From the NCBI GenBank assembly GCA_000310025.1, contig FN649746.1, positions 2,018,993 through 2,079,561 on the forward strand: a stretch of DNA of 60,569 nucleotides, given 5' to 3'. The stretch comes from Ectocarpus siliculosus (lineage: Eukaryota; Sar; Phaeophyceae; Ectocarpales; Ectocarpaceae). Below are positions 57,901 through 60,569 of this stretch, one piece after another. Below the pieces are notes generated by a model that saw nothing but the letters and a program-made list of their open reading frames with translations, made no database searches and was not told the DNA's origin. A program made the position numbers and the translations under genes. Numbering within the stretch: the stretch's first letter is position 1; each line of letters begins with the position of its first letter.

Positions 57901-60569
57901 ACGCCAGATGCCGCAAAACACGCGCTCCACACAGCCAACACTTATCCCGGGGAATGGGATAACGCAACAGCAGTAACACTCGGTACACTCCCGCACAATG
58001 AAAGCTCCACAATGTGAGGCCCTCATGCTCCTGGGACGTACCTCCAGCACCTTAACGACGTCTCCCTTCTTCACGCTCCCCAGGTCCATCGAGAAAGGGT
58101 CCGCCTCTTCCCGTACTTTCACGAACCTTGTTGTGAAGTATTAAACAAAATCAGGGGTTATATCTAGGCAGGGCGAGGCAAGAGTCAATACAGTCCCAGG
58201 GCCAAATAGAAATTGAACTTTGGCCTGGAGAGCAATCTCTTTGGGTGGTGTCGATGAGAGATTGGGTAGAAAATTACACCCTTAACAAAGAAACAAAGAA
58301 ACTAAAAAAACAAAGAAACAATGAAACGAAATGCTGTGCGAACTGACCCTTCATGCCGCGAGACTGGTCTAGCCTTCACCTCGCGATCCCCTCCCATGAA
58401 CCGCAACCCTTTCGTCTGGAGCTATGGACTATTACTTGCAAGGCCTGCAGAACGATTACCAACAACAAACTCACCCCAACGCCGTCAAGTACTCCGAAGA
58501 CACAGCTTCACCCCCAGCCGAATCATTCCCCTGCCCCGCTGCGTCGACGACACGTTCCGCCGATGCCTTCTTGACAAGAGCGTCCCCGTCGTCGCCACCA
58601 CCAACAGGTCCATCTTCTCCGCCCGGCGGGAACTCGCTCGGCGGTACCCACGCACCCTTCCCGCCGCCAGTCAACGGTCGATCCTCGCTGTCTCCTATCG
58701 CCGACGTAGGCGCGGCGGGAGGTGGCTTAGCGCCCGTCAGGGGCCTGTCGGACGGATCCTCCGGTACAACCTCGCCGCTACTTGATGCGAAGGCCGCCTC
58801 CTGCTTGTCGAACTCCCCCGCGGCGGAGTCTTGGTCTTCCGAAGGGACAAGGGTTGGGCCTCGCTTGTTGGCGGTGAGGACCCAGCCGTCCTCTCGACCG
58901 CGGTAGCACACACGCACCCACAGCTTCGATGCCTGAAGAGGAGCAGCAGCAGCAGAGAACATTGCGACCAAAACCGTAGAGTGGAGATGACGGAGATGAA
59001 CGGGCCCATGCTAGATGGCGCATTTCATTGTTGGATACGATGCATACCTCACGCTCTTGCCGTGCGCGCTGCTACACTCGACGATGCCACCGCAAGCGCT
59101 TCGCTCGCATCAATCACTGAACATCGTCCAACTATACCAAACCCCTCCAGGACAAATCGCCGTCTTGCGATAAGGTCCAACGCACAAAAAAAACGGCCGA
59201 CGACCGTGAGCCAAGAAACACGCCAAGATGCCGCAAAACACGCGCTCCACACAGCCAACACTTATCCAGGGGAATGGGATAACCCAACAGCAGTAACACT
59301 CGGTACACTCCCGCACAATGACAGCTCCACAATGTGGGGTCCTCATGCTCCTGGCACGTACCTCCAGCACCTTGACGATATCTCCCTTCTTCACGCTCCC
59401 CAGGTCCATCGAGAAAGGGTCCGCCTCTTCCCGTACTTTCACGAACCTTGTTGTGAAGCATCAAACAAAATCAGGGGTTACATCTACGCAGGGTGAGGCA
59501 CAAGTCAAAACAGTCCCTGAGCCACACCGAAGTTCGACTTTGGCCTGGAGAACAATCTCGTTGGGTGGTATCGATGAAAGGTCAGGGGGGGGGACGTATC
59601 CTACATTTACACCCAAAAAAACAAGACGAAGGCTGGCAGGGCGATGTTCATGCAAAACTACTGTGCGATCTCACCCTCCATGCCGGGAGACTGGCCTACC
59701 GTATATGACACAAGATAACACACCCCCTGGACCGATTTTCAAAGCTCGATTACTCCACGACGAAGAGGATGCATAAATGAAACAATACGTTTTCGAACAG
59801 CTCTCCACGAGACGGTTCCAACGCCGCCGTTTTCGGCGCTGTGACTCTTCCTGCTGTTGAGAAATCGAGCTTTGAAAATCGGCCAAGGGGGTGTGTTATC
59901 TTGTGTCATATACGGTAACCTTCCACGCCACGGTCCCCTCCCTTTAACCACAACGCTTTCGTCTGGACGTCTTGACTATTACTTGCAAGGCCGGCAGAAC
60001 GACGATCAGCTTGTCGGATGATATCAAACTCACCCCAACGCCGTCATGTACTCCGAAGACACAGCTTCATCCCCAGCCGAATCATTCCCCTGCCCCGGTG
60101 CGTCGACGACGCTTTCCGCCGATGCCTTCTTGACAAGAGCGTCCCCGCCGTCGCCTCTGCTAACAGGTCCATCTTCTTGGCCCGGTGGGAACTCGCTCGG
60201 CGGTACCCACGCACCCTTCCCGCCGCCAGTCAGCGGTCGATCCTCGCTGGCTCCTGTCGCCGCCGTAGGGGCAGCCGGAGGTGGCTTAGCGCCCGTCAGG
60301 GGTCTATCGGACGGGTCCTCCGGTAGAGCCCCGCCGCCATTTGCTGCGAAGGCCGCCTCCTGCTCGTCGAACTCCCCCGCGGCGGAGGCTTGGTCTTCCG
60401 AAGGGACAAGGGTTGGGCCTCGCTTGTTGGCGGTGAGGACCCAGCCGTCCTCTCGACCGCGGTAGCAAACACGCACCCACAGCTTGGACGTCTACGGGGA
60501 GGGTGGGTCAAGGTGAAATCGGAGCGGGGGGGGGGGGGGGGGGTCGAAGGGCCATTTTGGGGTGTGGGG
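46860..60569 (-). CDS. Giant SH3-like-repeat / TOG-domain protein, 5' end beyond the window
   Basis: Exons, 5' to 3': B1 60491-60034; A2 59446-59362, B2 58932-58475; A3 58126-58042, B3 57613-57156; A4 56746-56662, B4 56220-55742; A5 55424-55340, B5 54891-54422; A6 54015-53931, B6 53585-53086; A7 52566-52482, B7 51809-51678; C 51412-50564; D1 49986-49894; D2 49181-48780; D4 48372-48220; D5 47734-46860. All phases agree, giving about 1945 codons in the window. A plus B codes an SH3-like fold (FVKVREEADPFSMDLGSVKK, GDIVKVLE, then TSKLWVRVCYRGREDGWVLT, ANKRGPTLVP) and a linker with two DRPLTG motifs. Exon C is disordered with five KPW motifs, then LEACLEERDWKKRVAVFE. D1-D5 continue a HEAT-like TOG domain of the XMAP215/CKAP5 type (LLPRMLQDKNVQAVDAAVDT; AKAMLGSSKLPVKMAGISLS), which binds tubulin. 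D5 is a low-complexity acidic region with poly-Ala and poly-Gly. If the donor at 46859 is not used, a stop follows at 46856. Confidence 0.75.
46965..47006. repeat. (GCA)14 trinucleotide tract coding poly-alanine
   Basis: Forty-two bases of pure GCA on the plus strand lie inside exon D5 and encode an alanine run on the minus strand. Neighbouring (GCC)n tracts near 47218-47247 and 47440-47476 encode alanine and glycine runs. Length variation between individuals is likely. Confidence 0.9.
48737..48822 (-). repeat. 43-bp tandem duplication carrying the donor of TOG exon D2
   Basis: The exon end and donor (GGAG|GTACGG) occur twice, 43 bp apart, at 48780 and 48737, with matching downstream sequence (GTGTGTTCTTCGCGTAG against GTGTGTTGTTCGTGTAG). 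The proximal donor keeps phase 0 with exon D4; the distal one would exit in phase 1. Confidence 0.7.
49195..49660. repeat. ~70-bp minisatellite in the D1-D2 intron
   Basis: About seven imperfect units start with GTTGATAGAGAGCGATGG-like sequence (near 49195, 49258, 49333, 49401, 49472, 49546, 49614), most containing GGGGGCATGCTTAAGA and AGCACGAAGG-type segments. It fills most of the intron and begins only about 14 bp from the D2 acceptor. Confidence 0.8.
51678..52566 (-). repeat. SH3-like module 7, most diverged, linker lost
   Basis: A 52566-52482 reads VIKLREEADPFSMDLGVVQK, EHVVKVLE. B 51809-51678 is only 44 codons (MKDLWARVGYRGKTDGWVLT, ENKRGKML), has no DRPLTG linker and leaves in phase 0, joining exon C. 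It is probably the oldest, ancestral-position module. Confidence 0.85.
53086..54015 (-). repeat. SH3-like module 6, GC donor
   Basis: A 54015-53931 (GSVRKGDIVKVLE) and B 53585-53086, the longest B linker (500 nt). The B donor is CTCGG|GCAAGT, a consensus GC-type donor at the position where the other modules use GG|GTGAGT, so the phase is kept. Confidence 0.82.
54422..55424 (-). repeat. SH3-like module 5 with expanded CTG tract at its B acceptor
   Basis: A 55424-55340 and B 54891-54422. The B linker has SVKPSAGGGVDAGGQADGSV and ends EYLTALG. The pyrimidine tract before exon B is an expanded trinucleotide repeat, listed separately. Confidence 0.88.
54908..54951 (-). repeat. (CTG)n expansion in the acceptor tract of exon B5
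   Basis: About 15 CTG units on the coding strand lie directly upstream of CTCCTCCTCCTCTGCAG|ACG. The homologous acceptors of modules 2 and 3 have only about four CTG units before CTCCTCTTCAG. Confidence 0.9.
55742..56746 (-). repeat. SH3-like module 4
   Basis: A 56746-56662 and B 56220-55742. A has GSVKRGDIV; B starts TSELWVRVCYRSRED and has a 7-codon longer linker with ANSAANDAGAVPEDPSDRPL. The A-B intron differs in sequence from those of modules 2, 3 and 5. Confidence 0.88.
57156..58126 (-). repeat. SH3-like module 3 (near-identical to module 2)
   Basis: A 58126-58042 and B 57613-57156, separated by a 428-bp intron. Exon lengths equal those of module 2, and the ASKLW start is shared. A reads GDVVKVLE where module 2 reads GDIVKVLE. 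Confidence 0.9.
58475..59446 (-). repeat. SH3-like module 2 (near-identical to module 3)
   Basis: A 59446-59362 and B 58932-58475, separated by a 429-bp intron that matches the module 3 intron almost base for base. B starts ASKLWVRVCY instead of TSKLWVRVCY, a change shared only with module 3. Confidence 0.9.
59699..59915 (-). mobile_element. MITE copy 3, inserted in the SH3-module array
   Basis: A 217-bp element in the intron between exons B1 and A2, with TA on both sides (59697-59698 and 59916-59917) and CCGTATATGACACAAGATAA termini. It has the same length as copy 1 and nearly the same sequence in the opposite orientation. The homologous intron after module 2 keeps an uninterrupted site: GAGACTGGTC-TA-GCC around 58370-58371 against GAGACTGGCC-TA-[element]-TA here. 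Insertion therefore followed the duplication. Confidence 0.92.
60034..60491 (-). repeat. SH3-like module 1, exon B only
   Basis: First module in the window; its A exon lies beyond the right edge. The linker carries SDRPLTGAKPPPAAP and SEDRPLTGGGKGAWVPPSEF. The donor GG|GTGAGT is followed by an intron carrying MITE copy 3. Confidence 0.88.
60526..60543. repeat. Poly-G tract
   Basis: Eighteen G bases near the right end of the window, about 35 bp upstream of the B1 acceptor on the minus strand (a poly-C run there). Confidence 0.95.

Larger units (their letters stand above)
51678..60491 (-). repeat. Tandem array of two-exon SH3-like modules
   Basis: Modules 1-7 recur every 1320-1449 bp (A-exon starts 59446, 58126, 56746, 55424, 54015, 52566). 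Every A exon is exactly 85 nt. B exons are 458, 458, 458, 479, 470, 500 and 132 nt. Entry and exit phases are the same in modules 2-6 (phase 2 in, phase 2 out), so modules can be gained or lost in frame. The B-A introns also align between modules, which shows duplication of genomic segments rather than of cDNA. Confidence 0.9.

Noticed and set aside
59671-59886. Short Arg-rich frame shared with 21779-22051
   Set aside because: It is the inside of a MITE read in frame; there is no transposase motif and the copies are inverted relative to each other.
54541-60465. Repeated plus-strand frames in the module array
   Set aside because: They recur because the B exons recur; no splice-consistent chain or domain exists on the plus strand.
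51678-60491. CRISPR-like periodic repeat
   Set aside because: The period is over 1.3 kb, the units are coding exons with introns, and there is no short direct-repeat/spacer structure.

Overview
This is a nuclear, intron-rich, GC-rich eukaryotic window, probably from a brown alga (Ectocarpus-like) or a close stramenopile. The reasons are many short exons with GT-AG and some GC-AG introns, introns of several hundred bases, alanine/glycine/proline-rich coding exons, abundant intronic minisatellites, and two assembly gaps (24301-24400, 43184-43261). The organism call is inference. Gene models were rebuilt by hand from splice sites, reading phase and protein-family motifs, because most long open frames here are shadows.

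Layout. 1-1572 (-): 5' part of a TPR protein that runs off the left edge. 3176-16477 (+): a 21-exon CEP164-like gene (WW domain plus long coiled coil; centriole distal-appendage family). 16592-19657 (-): a 6-exon TruC/RluA-type pseudouridine synthase, convergent with the CEP164-like gene. 20545-34266 (+): a HOOK-family dynein-adaptor gene with at least 16 exons, its N-terminal domain broken by an assembly gap; its introns hold two MITEs and unusual tandem duplications that span exon/intron junctions. 34267-38360: no recognisable gene. 38361-40276 (-): a frameshifted ankyrin-repeat pseudogene. 42694-46303 (-): a SAM-domain protein. 46860 to beyond 60569 (-): a large gene coding for a tandem array of SH3-like modules, a KPW-motif region and a TOG (tubulin-binding) domain. 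The last two may be one gene.

The most unusual object is the SH3-like array at 51.7-60.5 kb. Each module is split across two exons: A, 85 nt, entered in phase 2 and left in phase 0; and B, usually 458-500 nt, entered in phase 0 and left in phase 2. A whole A+B module can therefore be duplicated without breaking the frame. Six A exons and seven B exons are visible and the array continues off the window. Modules 2 and 3 are nearly identical including introns, so the array is still evolving. A 217-bp TA-flanked MITE sits in one array intron, and the matching intron of another module preserves the empty site.

Three of the recognisable genes (CEP164-like, HOOK, TOG) belong to centriole, cilium or microtubule biology. 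Brown algae have flagellate zoids, so the functions fit the organism, but I do not claim the neighbourhood is a functional cluster.
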